Positions 1 through 11,232 of a stretch of DNA of 64,000 nt are shown in pieces (position 1 is the first letter of the stretch; the number at the start of each line of letters is the position of its first letter). The notes under the pieces are model-generated. The model did not search any database. It saw only the letters and a list, made by a program, of their open reading frames with translations, and was not told the origin of the DNA. Source of the stretch: Hygrocybe punicea (Eukaryota; Basidiomycota; Agaricomycetes; Agaricales; Hygrophoraceae); the NCBI GenBank assembly GCA_963556145.1, contig OY744466.1:4526001-4590000 (forward strand), written 5' to 3'. A program made the translations under genes and the position numbers.

Positions 1-11
1 CCCCCTTCCTC

Positions 12-33
12 ATAGCGACGTCCTCGTCGCTAT
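12..33 (-). other. Hairpin before the polypurine tract
   Basis: ATAGCGACG ... CGTCGCTAT forms a perfect 9-bp stem with a four-base loop. On the minus strand it is followed at once by the purine-rich GAGGAAGGGGG (1-11). The same arrangement, TAGCGA ... TCGCTA then a purine tract, is at 49541-49577. Confidence 0.6.
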
Positions 34-110
34 CAAAGACTCGAAACAGGGGGGAAAGAGGAAAAGAAAAGGGGGAAAACAGACTGAAAGACAGACCAAA
101 AACAACCAAG

Positions 111-2201
111 CTAGTCTACTCCACTAGGGTCTAGTAAAGGAGGTCCAAGACTGGGATCAAAGGAAACAGGAATCTGTCTGAAAAAAGATGGGAGAGAAAC
201 AGAGGGATGGGAAAGGTTATGAGAAACGTGGTGGACACGAGCCAGAAGTTTTGATGAGTTTCGCATAGAGATAGTGGGAAGGTGGTGGGGTTGTACTCGA
301 TACGGGGAGTCGTCGAAATGTATTGGGTATCGTTGATAACGAGGTGGGAGTCTATTTACAGGGTATCTCGGGGGAAGGTTTTGAGGGTGGACGCGGCGGT
401 GACGGTAGCGAAGCGTGGACCATGGATTTTGCACTCGGGGGTAGGTAAGGGTGGGGACATTCTTGGGTCGCCAGATGGGGACGTGGGTATGATAGGTGTT
501 GCGCCAAGTATGATTTTGGCAGGGGGTGTTGAATGTGGGGACAGCTTGAGTTTTTGGGGTAGGGATATTGGTGCGGCACGCTGACGGCGGTGTCTCCATG
601 GGCTCCGTTTGTGTAGACACGTTGGCATATCGTTTTGTGGGGCTAGGTGGGTCTCCTTCACATGCGGTCGTGTGTTGGAACGTTTCGTCGTGCTGTTTTA
701 TTCCCTTTCGGTGGGGTTTGTCCCCGGTGCGCGTTTCCTCCTTCGTGCTCGCGTGTTGTCGCGTTTTCTCACCCTGCTCTTTGTTGTTTTGCCTCGCAGC
801 GCCATTTGCTTTGTCTCGGCTCTCTCCTGCAAGGAACTCCGCGATCTCGGATGCCAGAGGCCACGACTGGCCGTGCGGGTCTCCATGACGCGTTTGGTGG
901 ATGGTGGAAGCGCGGTACGGTGTGGGGACGAGATGGTCGTGTTGAGGGTTCGGTTTTGGGTCAGGGTAGACGGGGATGGTGGCGCGAGACGGTGTAGGCG
1001 CGAGACGTTCGTGTCGGAGGGGTTTCGAGGCCGGTTTCGCGGTGCTGGGAGTGGGCATGCCGGTGGGCGTTGAACACTCACGCTCATGCGAGCTTTTTGG
1101 GTTGGGGTGGGATATGGTTGCAGGCTGGGATGGAACGGGCGCGGGACAGGGCTCTGGGGTTGGCCTTGCATTGGGGTTGGGTCTACACGCCGGGCGTTCG
1201 CGCTCACGGCCGCTTTTGGCGCTGGGGTTGGGGTATTTCGAAGGCAGCTCACGGCTGCGCTCTGCTCGGGGGTGCTTGGGGTTGGGGGTGGCGAGAGCCA
1301 TGGGCGCTGGGTATTCGCGTCCGTGTTCGGTTTGGAGGTGGTTGGCATTGTGGGACGGTGTGGTGGACGCGTTTGACGTGGGCTGGGGCTCGTCTTGGTA
1401 CACCGGCATTGGCGTCTGTGGTTTCCGGGTCAACGGGGGCGGGGCCGTACGTTGGGGTTGCGGCTGAGGTGCTGGTGGTGCTTCGCGGTGCTTCACGTTC
1501 GTTGGTGACGTGGCGGCAGCAGCTGGGCTGGACTGGGGTTCGTTTGGGCACACGGGTGCTCGCGTTGGCCGTTCCTGGGTCGACGTGGGTGTGGTTGGAC
1601 GCTGGGGCCATGGTCCGAGTATTGAAGGCGAAGGCTGCAGCGTTGGGTGCAGCCGTAACATGGCAGTCGTGTTGGGCGTGATGGGCACGCGAGCGGACGG
1701 CGTTGGGGCCTGCGAGACGGTAGACGGGGTTGCCGTTGACGTTGTGGGGACTTGGGGCGTGGTTGCGAGGGTGGGGGACGCGAACGTGGCGGTTGGGTTT
1801 GGGGCGCGTTCTGACGCGTTTTGCAGCGAGGGTGGGGCCATTTGGGTGGGCAATAACGACGTGGCGTGCTCGGGCGCGAACGTCGACGCTTTTGGTGGAG
1901 GTGGGCGTGCTGTGGTGTGCAGGGTTGAATCTTGGGGTCCGTGCCTCGTTTTTGGCTGGCCACAGTTGGCGGTAAGGTGGGTCGACGAGGCTGTTGAATG
2001 TTCACGGTCGGAGGCACTGGGTGGTGTTGGGATGGCGTTGGCGGGCACCGGGGCAGTGAGCGTCGTCGTTGTGTTCATTTGGGTCCACGTCGCTGTGGGC
2101 TGGGCCGTTGGTGGCGAGATTGTTGGTTCTCTTTTTGTGTTGGTTTTCCGCCGCGTTTTTTCCTTCTTCGCTCGTTCTTTTTGCTTCTTTTTCGTAGTCA
2201 T
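111..2201 (-). CDS. Pro/Thr/Ser-rich protein of the short LTR element (696 aa)
   Basis: One uninterrupted ATG-started frame fills the inside of the element. The N-terminus is very basic (MTTKKKQKERAKKEKTRRK). The rest is low-complexity Pro, Thr, Ser and Ala with scattered Arg and His. No enzymatic domain, zinc knuckle or membrane segment is visible. The C-terminus LDPSGVD resembles LDPHGVD in the 400-aa ORF of the copy at 47965-49724, which links the two although their middles are dissimilar. A gag-like role is a guess. Composition alone can keep long frames open in such GC-rich DNA, so coding is likely but unproven. Confidence 0.5.
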   Translation of the reverse strand: MTTKKKQKERAKKEKTRRKTNTKREPTISPPTAQPTATWTQMNTTTTLTAPVPANAIPTPPSASDREHSTASSTHLTANCGQPKTRHGPQDSTLHTTARPPPPKASTFAPEHATSLLPTQMAPPSLQNASERAPNPTATFASPTLATTPQVPTTSTATPSTVSQAPTPSARVPITPNTTAMLRLHPTLQPSPSILGPWPQRPTTPTSTQERPTRAPVCPNEPQSSPAAAATSPTNVKHREAPPAPQPQPQRTAPPPLTRKPQTPMPVYQDEPQPTSNASTTPSHNANHLQTEHGREYPAPMALATPNPKHPRAERSRELPSKYPNPSAKSGRERERPACRPNPNARPTPEPCPAPVPSQPATISHPNPKSSHERECSTPTGMPTPSTAKPASKPLRHERLAPTPSRATIPVYPDPKPNPQHDHLVPTPYRASTIHQTRHGDPHGQSWPLASEIAEFLAGESRDKANGAARQNNKEQGEKTRQHASTKEETRTGDKPHRKGIKQHDETFQHTTACEGDPPSPTKRYANVSTQTEPMETPPSACRTNIPTPKTQAVPTFNTPCQNHTWRNTYHTHVPIWRPKNVPTLTYPRVQNPWSTLRYRHRRVHPQNLPPRYPVNRLPPRYQRYPIHFDDSPYRVQPHHLPTISMRNSSKLLARVHHVSHNLSHPSVSLPSFFRQIPVSFDPSLGPPLLDPSGVD

Positions 2202-2395
2202 TTGTGTAGGTCGAGAAAATGAGAATGTTTGATGCTCGGAAAATCGTTTGGTGCTTGGAAAATCACTTGGTGCTCGGGGAACTGCTCGGTGCGCGGTGCT
2301 CTGTGCTCTGTGCTCTGTACTCGGAAAATCGCTGGGGTGCTGAAAAATGACTGGAAATCGCTGGAAGTCGCTGAAAGTCGCTCAAGACAGAAGCT

Positions 2396-2420
2396 GGGTT
2401 CGAATCCGCTCTCATCACCA
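2396..2420 (-). other. Primer binding site of copy 1
   Basis: The plus strand reads like a tRNA 3' end: a T-arm GGGTTCGAATCC followed by GCTCTCATCACCA including the terminal CCA. That makes about 25 nt of potential pairing with a tRNA, starting three bases from the LTR. The isoacceptor is not identified. Confidence 0.75.
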
Positions 2421-2423
2421 CGT

Positions 2424-2578
2424 TGGAGTGGTACGGAGATACCACTCCGAGGGCTAGCTGGAGAATCTCGCAGAAGAGCTGGCGAGGAAGGATGGATTCG
2501 GACTGACTACTGACAGGGATCTATCTACAACGAACCGTGGGAGCCTCGTCACGTGACTAGGCACTCGCTACTACTCCA
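2424..2578 (-). repeat. 5' LTR of copy 1 (155 bp)
   Basis: On the minus strand it starts TGGAGTAGTAG and ends CCACTCCA. It contains the palindrome GTCACGTGAC shared by all LTRs of this family. A hairpin, GGAGTGGTA ... TACCACTCC, lies at the inner end next to the primer binding site. Confidence 0.8.
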
Positions 2579-3926
2579 CCGTCGTCTTCAAGATCTTCCT
2601 CGAAGAACTCTTCAACAAGAACTTGCTTTAGCCGCCTTCGACCCGACAATCGACGATGACTTCTTCCAGCTAGTACCCGACCACCTCGCTCGACATAACA
2701 ATCTCCCGCTCGTCTCAGGGTCAAACACCCCCCTATATCTTTCATCCGACAGTCTCGAATCGGTCGATATACCGATAATTACCATTACACCCGACTCATC
2801 CAATCTCAGTTCGACACCCGCATCGCCTACGTCCCCGACTTCGACCTCGTTAGAACCCCCGTCCACATCTTCGCTCTCGACATCGAAAACTCCGTCATCG
2901 TCATTGTCCCCGTCTTCGTCTTCGTCCACGCCGTCATCGTCCACGTTACCCGACCCGCTCATCGTACACCCAACAACCGCTTCATCGACATCTCAGCGCC
3001 CTCCACCCACAATGACTTCGACCGCCGGATCCTCGACTGCTACCGTTCCCCATGTTAGTCCTCGACAGATGCCCGCTTGCGGTCACTCCATGGCCCCGAC
3101 CTTCGATGGGAACCCGCTCAATTTAAACCGCTTCTTCGAAGAAGTCGAGATACTTGCTGCCGATGCCGCTCTTGACGACGCAGGACGCATTAAGCATAGT
3201 CTGCGCTACGCGTCGCTTAGCGACTACAAGCTATGGGCGAGTTTACCTAGTGTGACCGGCATCGATTATGCCGCATTCAAAAGGAGCGTACTCGTGCTAT
3301 ACCCGGGCACGGAAGACGATCACTGGTACACTATGGCAGATCTTGACCGTCTTATGCACACCCAAACCGCTTATGGTATCCGTACCCACGCCGAACTTGG
3401 CGAATATTACCACGAGTTCATTCGGATCTCGGGATTCCTCTTAGACAAGGGTTGAATCTCTCCTCGAGAACGCAACATCGCGTACGAGAACGGCTTCCAT
3501 CTCGAGCTTAAAAAGGACATCAAAACCCGTCTGCAGTACCAAAAACCAAACCATTTCCATAGCGACCCTTACAACTTCCAGGACTTCCACAATTGCGCCC
3601 ACTTCCTGCTGGCCGGAACCGCGGCTGAACCATCCACCGTCTCTCGTCTATCGTCAACGTCACCTGCCGCCATTCGGTACTCGACTCCAATAGAACCCGC
3701 CACCCGCTACCCGCCACCCGCTCGCTATGACCTGGTCATTCCTAAAGCGGAACCGGTCGAACCTAACGTATCCGACCTATTTCGTCTCGTTTCGCAACAA
3801 CTCGCCGTCCTCACGCAAGCCCTCACCGAACGCAACAACCCCCCAAAGCCGTGTGCAAATAGGGCTGAGCCGACCACCGCGGGACAGGGTTTCACCAATT
3901 TCAACTGCCTCTTTTGCGATGACCCG
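2579..3926 (+). pseudogene. gag: Ty3/gypsy gag fragment, first copy
   Basis: Near-identical to the gag part at 28687-30029. The translation has a Ser/Thr/Pro-rich N-terminal region, then a capsid-like helical region around SMAPTFDGNPLNLNRFFEEV, a TGA stop after FLLDKG (about 3454) where a TGG Trp codon fits the surrounding frame, and further gag sequence. It ends inside the zinc knuckle after CLFCDDP, where the foldback element begins. The start is lost to the short LTR element. The rest of this Ty3 copy is not seen. Confidence 0.85.
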
Positions 3927-4001
3927 CAGTAGACCCAGTCGTTTTGGGTAACCCAATCGCAGATATAGTTGCAAAAGGTAGGTACACATAGCGCAGTTGC
4001 T

Positions 4002-5815
4002 TGCTGGGGGGGTAGGTTAACCCAAAAGACAGCTCTTGCTGGGGAAATGTGGTGTGGTAGGTTGACCCAGGTACAGATCTTGCTGGTCAAGGGCGCCTGG
4101 GTGGGTCAACCCGGTGTCAGCTCTGCCATGGGGTAGGTTAACCCAGGGCAGCTATTCCAGGATGGATGGGTTGACCCAGGTCCAGCTGTTCAAGCCATGT
4201 GGGTTTACCTGGCTTCAGTTATTGCTGCAGCACTGGGTTGACCCTAGACCAGTTCTTGCTGCACACTGGGGTTGACCTGGACCCAGCTGTTGCTGCGGCA
4301 TTGGGTTGACCAGGGCCCAGCACATGCTGGAGGGGGTGACTGGGGTCCAGCAATTGCTGGGTTGACCTGGCCCCAGCTCTTGCTGCAGGATTGGGTCAAC
4401 CCAGGTCCAGCTCTTGTTGCAGCATCGGGTCAACCCAGGTCCAGCTCTTACTGCTGCACCGGGTGGACCCAGGGCCATCTTTTGCTGCAGCACTGGGTCA
4501 ACCCAGGGCCAGCTATTGCTGGAGCATTGGGTTGACCTGGTCCCAGCTCTTGCTGCAGCACTGGGTTGACCCAGGTCCAGCACCTCCTGCAGGGCTTGGG
4601 TTGACCAGGGTCCAGCTATTGATGCAGCACTTGGTTGACCCAGGTCCAGCAATTACTGTGGCATTGGGTTGACCTGGTCCCAGCTCTTGCTGCAGCACTG
4701 GGTTGACCCAGGTCCAGCACCTCCTGCAGGGCTTGGGTTGACCGGGTCCAGCTATTTCTGCAGCACTGGGTTGACCCTGGCCCAGCACTTGCTGCAGGGT
4801 AGGTTGACCAGGGTCCAGCTATTGCTGCAGCACTGGGTTGACCAGGGTCCAGCACTTGCTGCAGGGCTTGGGTTGACCAGGGTCCAGCTAATGCTGCTGC
4901 ACTAGGTTGACCCTGGCCCAGCACTTGCTGCAGGGTAGGTTGACCTGGTCCCAGCTCTTGCTGCAGCACTGGGTTGACCCAGGTCCAGCACCTCCTGCAG
5001 GGCTTGGGTTGACCGGGTCCAGCTATTTCTGCAGCACTGGGTTGACCCTGGCCCAGCACTTGCTGCAGGGTAGGTTGACCTGGTCCCAGCTCTTGCTGCA
5101 GCACTGGGTTGACCCAGGTCCAGCACCTCCTGCAGGGCTTGGGTTGACCAGGGTCCAGCTATTGATGCAGCACTTGGTTGACCCAGGTCCAGCAATTACT
5201 GTGGCATTGGGTTGACCTGGTCCCAGCTCTTGCTGCAGCACTGGGTTGACCCAGGTCCAGCACCTCCTGCAGGGCTTGGGTTGACCGGGTCCAGCTATTT
5301 CTGCAGCACTGGGTTGACCCTGGCCCAGCACTTGCTGCAGGGTAGGTTGACCAGGGTCCAGCTATTGCTGCAGCACTGGGTTGACCAGGGTCCAGCACTT
5401 GCTGCAGGGCTTGGGTTGACCAGGGTCCAGCTATTGCTGCTGCACTAGGTTGACCCTGGCCCAGCACTTGCTGCAGGGTAGGTTGACTGGGGTCCAACTA
5501 TTGCTGCAGCACTTGGTTGACCCAGGTCCAGCAATTACTGCAGCATTGGGTTGACCTGGTCCCAGCTCTTGCTGCAGCACTGGGTTGACCAGGGTCCAGC
5601 TATTGCTGCAGGGTAGGTTGACTGGGGTCCAGCCCGTTCTGTAGCGTTGGGTTGATCCTGGACCCACCCAATCAGCAGGATTGGGTTCACCACGGCCCGG
5701 CTATTGCTCCAGCACTGGGTTGCCATGCTCAGCTCTTGCTGCAGAATTGGGTTGACCCTGGCCTAGCTCTCGCTGCAGGATTGGGTTGACCAGGATCCAG
5801 CTCTTGCTGCCATGT
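4002..5815 (+). repeat. Tandem array of about 34-bp units (foldback arm, copy 1)
   Basis: Units of 33-35 bp, each with GGTTGACC, then TCCAGC, then a TGCTGCAGCA-like palindrome. The reading frame shifts from unit to unit, so the repetitive open frames in both strands are a by-product. Confidence 0.9.
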
Positions 5816-7007
5816 GGGCTCATGTTGGTCCACAGGCTTGAGCCACACCCCAGTCTGCCTGCAATTATTTCATGTTCACAACATTGACAGAGCTCACACC
5901 AGCTCAAGCCAATATTTACTCAGAAACTGCCATATAAAGTCATCAAAAATTTTCAATCTGTACATGACACACAATGTACCATGTAATATAATTTGAATGC
6001 ACTTATTAAAAGCACAGGGAATAGCAAAATTAAAACATTATTATTTTGACAATGCACAATATCTTACTTTCACTATCAGCTATCAGCCGTTACAGGAGCT
6101 ATTTATTCCCAATGACAATCTATGACAAAATCAGAACTTACCACACTTCAAATATTGTGCTTTTCTATTTAATATTGCTCAATTCTCCATTGGAATCAAT
6201 ATATATAACCTCACTATTACTTAAAATAGACACATAAATTTAATGATTATTTTATCCAAATACATAATTATATAGTGAAGGGCAGAAGGCAGGTGAGAGG
6301 AAGATAGGGGAGTGGGAGAGGGAGGAAGGTGGGAGTAGGAGAGGGAGGAAGGTGGGAGTGGGAGAAGGGAGTGGGAGTGGGAGAAGGGGGAAGGTGGGAA
6401 GGCAGCAGGGACGGGAGGGAGACAGAGATGGAGACGGAGACGGAGAGGGAGAGGGAGAGGGAGAGGGAGGAGAGTGGAATGTACATACGTACCCGTTGTC
6501 CTCGTCGTCTTCGTCTACGTCTCCGCCGTCCTCGTCCCGTCGTCCTCGTCTGCGTCTCCGCCGTCCTCGTCCCCGTCGTCCCCGTCGCTGTCGTTCCCGT
6601 TCCCGTCGTTCCCGTCGTCGTCGTCATCGTCCTCGTTGTCGTCGTCATCCGCGTCTCCGTCCCCGTCGTCGTCCTCGTCGCCACCTGGATGGTTGTCGTC
6701 GTCCCCCGGATGGTCGTCGTCGTCTCCGTCGTCCTGTCGTCCCGTCGCTATCCTTCTCCGTCCCGTTGTCCCGTCGCCGGCCGTCTGTGACCTCGTCGAC
6801 TGTCCTCGTCGTTGCCGTCGTGGTTGTCTCGGCCGTCCGTCCTGGTCGTTGGCGCATCCTCGTACCCGGCCTCGCGGCCTCGTTTCCGCCATCCTCACGG
6901 TGGCCGTTTTCGTCGGCTTCCGTTCTGTTTGCTGGCGCGTTGTGTTCTGGTGATGGGTTTTTGGATTCGCCTGTGTTTGGCGTGGTGTAGCTGCAAAAGG
7001 TCAACAA

Positions 7008-8100
7008 TTAGCAAAGAAGACAAAAATGTTCAAATCAGAAATTTACCTTGGGTGTTCCTCTGCACCCGTCTGACGCGTTGACGCGTTGTTGAAATCAACA
7101 AGTCGAAGCTTTGAACTCGCGCGGGAAAGCCAACCGGCTGTTGCCGATTTCCCAAACGGGTTCGAGTTGCCAAACATGGAAGTGTCGCTGACGCTTTTGA
7201 ATCTTCTAGCATGCACAACAATGCATGCATACCCGAAGTGAGATCCTCAAAAGGTGTAAATATGGTATATCTACCCTCATACCAAAATTTGTATTTTATT
7301 CGGCCCTGCATCAAGAGCTATTCACAATTTATTCCATTCCTCTGCCAGAATTGGACCCTTAATGATCTAACTTTGTCTTAAAAATCTGAAATTAATCTAA
7401 GGAGTACTTTAATGAGTACTCATTGTGGTACACATAAGTGCCTGATTGTGGGTGGACCAGGACCTTTGTTTCAGCCAAGCAAATGCACAGAATTGTGCAT
7501 TGTGGCTGACCCATCAACCGAGTCCGAACTTCAAGTTCAGCTTTACTTTGAACCTTTCATTTCTTGGCTACAACAGATTCCGGGACCACCAAGTGCCAGG
7601 CACTGATCATCAATACAATAGATACTTTACATAGTAGTTTCCAAATTATTCTCATATTTTTCAGAGCAATATTGGTAATGTAGCACTTTAAGGGTCCGGA
7701 ATTGGCAGGGAGGTATCAATGAATCATGGATATCTCTCTATGTATGCCATAATAAAATACAAAATTTGGGGAGGATGTAGTTAGAGGCTAATTCTATCTC
7801 TACATGGTCTTAAATGTGCTACACAGTCGTTGTGCTCCATGCAATTACACTGAGAAAAGTAAGATCTTGGTTACATATAAGGCAACTCGCGCCCGTTTGG
7901 GCAGATTATCGGCAACCTCCGGCGTGGGTTCAAATCGTCGCGTACTCCACGATGCGTCCACGAGAACAGCAACAGCAGCAAAATCAAGTAGAAGGTAAGT
8001 AGATTTCTCAAAATTTATTACTATTACTATGCTAGATAATATTATTGTTTTTATGAAGGACTTTCTCACTGCCGCGCCTGAAATTAACCGCAACAGGCAT
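7008..8100. other. Unique centre of the foldback element, copy 1
   Basis: The only part of the foldback element not made of arm repeats or GAC/GTC-rich low complexity. Short frames of 60-95 codons exist on both strands, none resembling a transposase. A GGTAAGTAG donor-like site occurs near 7995. I see no supportable gene. Confidence 0.4.
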
Positions 8101-8927
8101 GCCCGCGCCATGTCACGTCAACACCCAACTGAAGGGCCGAAACGGCGGATGGCAGGCAACGACGGGGACAGAGGCGACGAGGGCACAGACGGCCAGCCAG
8201 GGAAGACGACGGGGACGGAGACGGCCAGCGAAGAGACAACAGGACGACGGGAGCATCCAGGGAACGACGAGGACGACGACGGGGACGGAGACGGGGATGA
8301 CGACAACGAGGACGAGAGGACGACGACGATGACGACGACGAGGACGACGACGATGACGACGACGATGACGATGACGATGACGATGACAAGGAGGACGATG
8401 GGAACGGGGACGACGGGAACGGGAACGACGGGGACGGGAACGACGGGGACGGCTAGCGAGGGGACGATAGGACGACGCAGACGACGACGACGATCTGGCG
8501 GACGACGAGGACTACGGGCGATGACAACGACAACGAGGACGATGACGACACCGAGAGGAACGACGGGAACGGGAACGACAGGGACTGGAACGGCGGAAAC
8601 GTGGACGATGGGGACGGGGACGACTGGGACGGGAACGACGAGGACGAGGACGGCGGAGACGTAGACAAAGACGACGAGGACAACGGGAACGCAACCGGTA
8701 TGTACTTCCGACTCTCCTCCCTCTCCTCCTCCCTCTCCCTCTCCCTCTCCCTCTCCCTCTCCCTCTCCGTCTCCATCTCTGTCTCCCTCCCGTCCCTGCT
8801 GCCTTCCCACCTTCCCCCTTCTCCCACTCCCACTCCCTTCTCCCACTCCCACCTTCCTCCCTCTCCTACTCCCACCTTCCTCCCTCTCCTACTCCCACCT
8901 TCCTCCCTCTCCTACTCCCACCTTCCT

Positions 8928-9127
8928 NNNNNNNNNNNNNNNNNNNNNNNNNNNNNNNNNNNNNNNNNNNNNNNNNNNNNNNNNNNNNNNNNNNNNNNNN
9001 NNNNNNNNNNNNNNNNNNNNNNNNNNNNNNNNNNNNNNNNNNNNNNNNNNNNNNNNNNNNNNNNNNNNNNNNNNNNNNNNNNNNNNNNNNNNNNNNNNNN
9101 NNNNNNNNNNNNNNNNNNNNNNNNNNN
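8928..9127. other. Assembly gap of 200 N
   Basis: Exactly 200 undetermined bases. The left side is the foldback arm and the right side is a different LTR element, so the join is not supported by sequence. Confidence 1.
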
Positions 9128-9482
9128 GTTCCTGGGACGACGTGGGGCGGAACGGGGGCCATAAGACGTCCAAGGAAGGCTTGAGAGGCCGTCCTGGGTC
9201 TGAGAAGAAGAAACCGGGCATGAACGCGGGTGACACGGCCTGGGGCTTTTGGGTGCTCAAAAAGGGTCGAGTCCGCGTCTCTGGGTCAACAATGGTCAAC
9301 GCGGGGCCCTGGTGGACTGAGCGAGAGTGCCGGGGGGTAACGCAATTGATGTATGGCTGTGAATAAAGGGAAAATCCGCGGTTGCACAGCGGTGGGTGGT
9401 GAGGCCGAAAAAAGGTCGTCTCGCAAGAAAATCCAGCAAAGAAAGGCAAAAGAGGAGAAAATCCAAAAAAGGAAGCATCAGT

Positions 9483-9506
9483 GAGTCGAAGACACTCTCA
9501 TCACCA
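9483..9506 (-). other. Primer binding site of copy 2
   Basis: Plus strand GAGTCGAAGACACTCTCATC followed by ACCA reads as a tRNA 3' end. It shares CTCTCATCACCA with the other two family members and lies three bases from the LTR. Confidence 0.7.
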
Positions 9507-9509
9507 CGA

Positions 9510-9670
9510 TGGAGAGGTACCGAGGTACCTCTCCGGGGGCTCACGCAGGACTCGAGAGGTAAGACGGGATGGATAGGATGGATGATGGACTGACTACTAC
9601 ATCGGGAAGGCTACTAACTAGGTCAACCGTGGGAGCCCGGTCACGTGACTGGCCAGGTCCCACTACTCCA
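9510..9670 (-). repeat. 5' LTR of copy 2 (161 bp)
   Basis: Minus strand runs from TGGAGTAGTGG to CCTCTCCA and contains GTCACGTGAC. Its inner end is a perfect hairpin, GGAGAGGTACC ... GGTACCTCTCC. Confidence 0.75.
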
Positions 9671-9733
9671 CCGGGGTGGTGGAAGGAATGTGATGCTATG
9701 CCGGCAGTTGATGCATTTAGTTATTGCCCATTG

Positions 9734-10935
9734 TCACATAAGATTTACAGAACAAACCTGAGTTGCCATGTCACGGTCAACTGTCTCAAGTTCCTCGAGA
9801 CGCAATAAAATTTCTTGGTATTTCTCATGCTCCAGCTCAAGATATACTTCAACGCCTTTTCCAGCATGAAATTGAACATGCCTCGCCTTTCCTTTTGCTA
9901 CGAAGAACTTCTGCGCGATCGCATCAACATCTGGGACCCCCAGAAGTGGTATCATCTCGACCCAATCCTTGCTGTGAAGTCAGACATCATCTATGGAGAT
10001 AACAACATCCTTTGACCACTTCAGGAAGAGAGGACGAAGCATCAGGAATGTGACATTCTTGAGGTCGTGAACTCCAATATGAATGGGGACATTGTTGATA
10101 GTTTCAGAAATGTTCTATGCAAACCATTAGCAGAATAAGGACAAAACAAAACTGGACAGACTTGCGGATACTATGGATGGATTTTTATAACCAGGCTTCA
10201 GTAACATCATCGTTGCTTTGACAATTACTAGCTCATGGTTGTTGGATGCATAGGCACATTTTGCAAAATAGTCCCGCATCTCGTCATACTTTTGGTGGGC
10301 TTCTTGGTATCCTGGGCATGCCGAACCTTGGACAAAAAAATCCGGTATATTCATGCTTGGTGCAAGTTGACCTGGCGTGAATATTATTGGGCCACTGGTC
10401 AGCTGTTGCCCATTGTTCTGTTTAGGCCAAGGCTGTCGCAGTATGGTATTATTTTGCTCCTGGTCAGCAAAAGCGCCTGGTACTGGTGGGGGAAGCATCT
10501 GATGGTTAGGTAATTGACAGTTTTGTCCAATTGCTGGGGTTGGCCCAATGCATGTAGGATGGGAGGTTCCTATAAATAAGAGTTGAGAATTGCACACTTA
10601 GATATATGGATTGAGAACCTTCTCGTTGTGCTGCAGCGACATCTTTATGTATTTTACTGTGCTTTGCACTGTCACTGGTATCTGAGTGTACCTTCAGTTA
10701 TTATTAATCTGAACATGTAGGTTGCTTGTAACATACCTTGTGCACATCAAAGTGACTCAGTTTTCTGAACATGGTAGCGGTGACAACCACTACAAAGGTG
10801 TTTACCTGGCCTACTGGGAATTTTGTCATGCATGTAGAATAGTTGTGTGCATTCTGGAAAAGAAAGCTTGCACCGCTGGCATACAACCGGTTCATCACCT
10901 CCAGTGGTGAAATTGGCCACCTGGTTGGTTGACAT
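9734..10935 (-). CDS. Hypothetical protein with a paired-Cys zinc-ligand motif
   Basis: Multi-exon gene of unknown function; exon joins are approximate. The first exon starts MSTNQVANF and carries CQRC, then about 26 residues later CSGC, an arrangement suited to one zinc ion. A middle, Pro/Gln-rich exon lies around 10130-10590. The last exon, from about 10110, includes IDDVWLHSKDWVEM and KGVEVYLELEHEKYQEILLR and ends at 9734. I have the impression of an uncharacterised basidiomycete family but cannot name it. It lies between a retroelement and the NACHT gene. Confidence 0.55.
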
Positions 10936-11232
10936 CTTTGCATGCTGAGGAAAAGCTTAAAATTTTGATTCTTCTTCCTACACTCGGAGTTTGTATACTA
11001 TGAACAACAATATTGCTTCAGCACTGTATGGGGTCATTGCTGGCGGCTGAGGGATAATGGCTCGGCATCCCCTCTATTTGGACCTGCCAATGCTCGATTT
11101 GGACCTGATCACTCTCAGTTTCCATACCAAGTCTGAATTTCCTTATACAACAAAAAATCACAAAAGTGCCAAGATCATCAAAAATGGCTGTAACACATGG
11201 CATATTGTTCAATAGCATGCTAAAATGTGATC

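Larger units (their letters stand above)
1..2578 (-). mobile_element. Short non-autonomous LTR retroelement, copy 1 (3' LTR outside window)
   Basis: Reading on the minus strand, this has an LTR (2424-2578), a tRNA-like primer binding site three bases inside it, one long Pro/Thr-rich ORF, a hairpin and a purine-rich tract. The second LTR must lie left of base 1. The order matches the complete copy at 47965-49724. No protease, reverse transcriptase or integrase is present, so it must depend on another element. It is inserted in the 5' part of a Ty3 gag sequence: bases from 2579 match the undisturbed copy near 28687 onward. Confidence 0.8.
3927..8927 (+). mobile_element. Giant foldback element, first copy, cut by the sequence gap
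   Basis: Starts CAGTAGACCCAGTCG directly after TGACCCG in the gag zinc knuckle, exactly as the full copy at 30030-37802. It contains the terminal stretch, a tandem array, an AT-rich part, GA- and GAC-rich low-complexity arms and a unique centre, then runs into the Ns. Its array is 272 bp shorter than in the other copy, about eight repeat units. No transposase is recognised. Confidence 0.85.
9128..9670 (-). mobile_element. Short non-autonomous LTR retroelement, copy 2 (partial)
   Basis: Same family as 1-2578 and 47965-49724: LTR, three-base spacer, tRNA-like primer binding site, then the start of an internal ORF on the minus strand (9449 to the gap) that does not resemble the other two ORFs. 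The remainder is lost in the gap. Confidence 0.75.

Noticed and set aside
2396..2420. Possible tRNA gene from the GGGTTCGAATCC motif
   Set aside because: Only the 3' part of a tRNA is present, directly beside an LTR, as in a primer binding site; no A box or 5' acceptor strand.
4215..5497. Long repetitive open frames (GPGSTQCC, LGQPSAAARAG) on both strands of the tandem arrays
   Set aside because: The 33-35 bp unit shifts frame each repeat, and all frames look alike on both strands; a by-product of the array, not proteins.
3927..5815. CRISPR-like array from regular repeats
   Set aside because: Units are contiguous with no unique spacers, and the genome is eukaryotic.
6268..8875. Arg-, Thr- or Asp-rich frames in the foldback arms
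   Set aside because: GAC/GTC and GA/TC low complexity keeps every frame open; no start context, domain or splice structure.
9128..9670. Continuation of the foldback element after the gap
   Set aside because: The sequence right of the Ns matches the short LTR family, not the foldback arm; continuity across the gap cannot be claimed.
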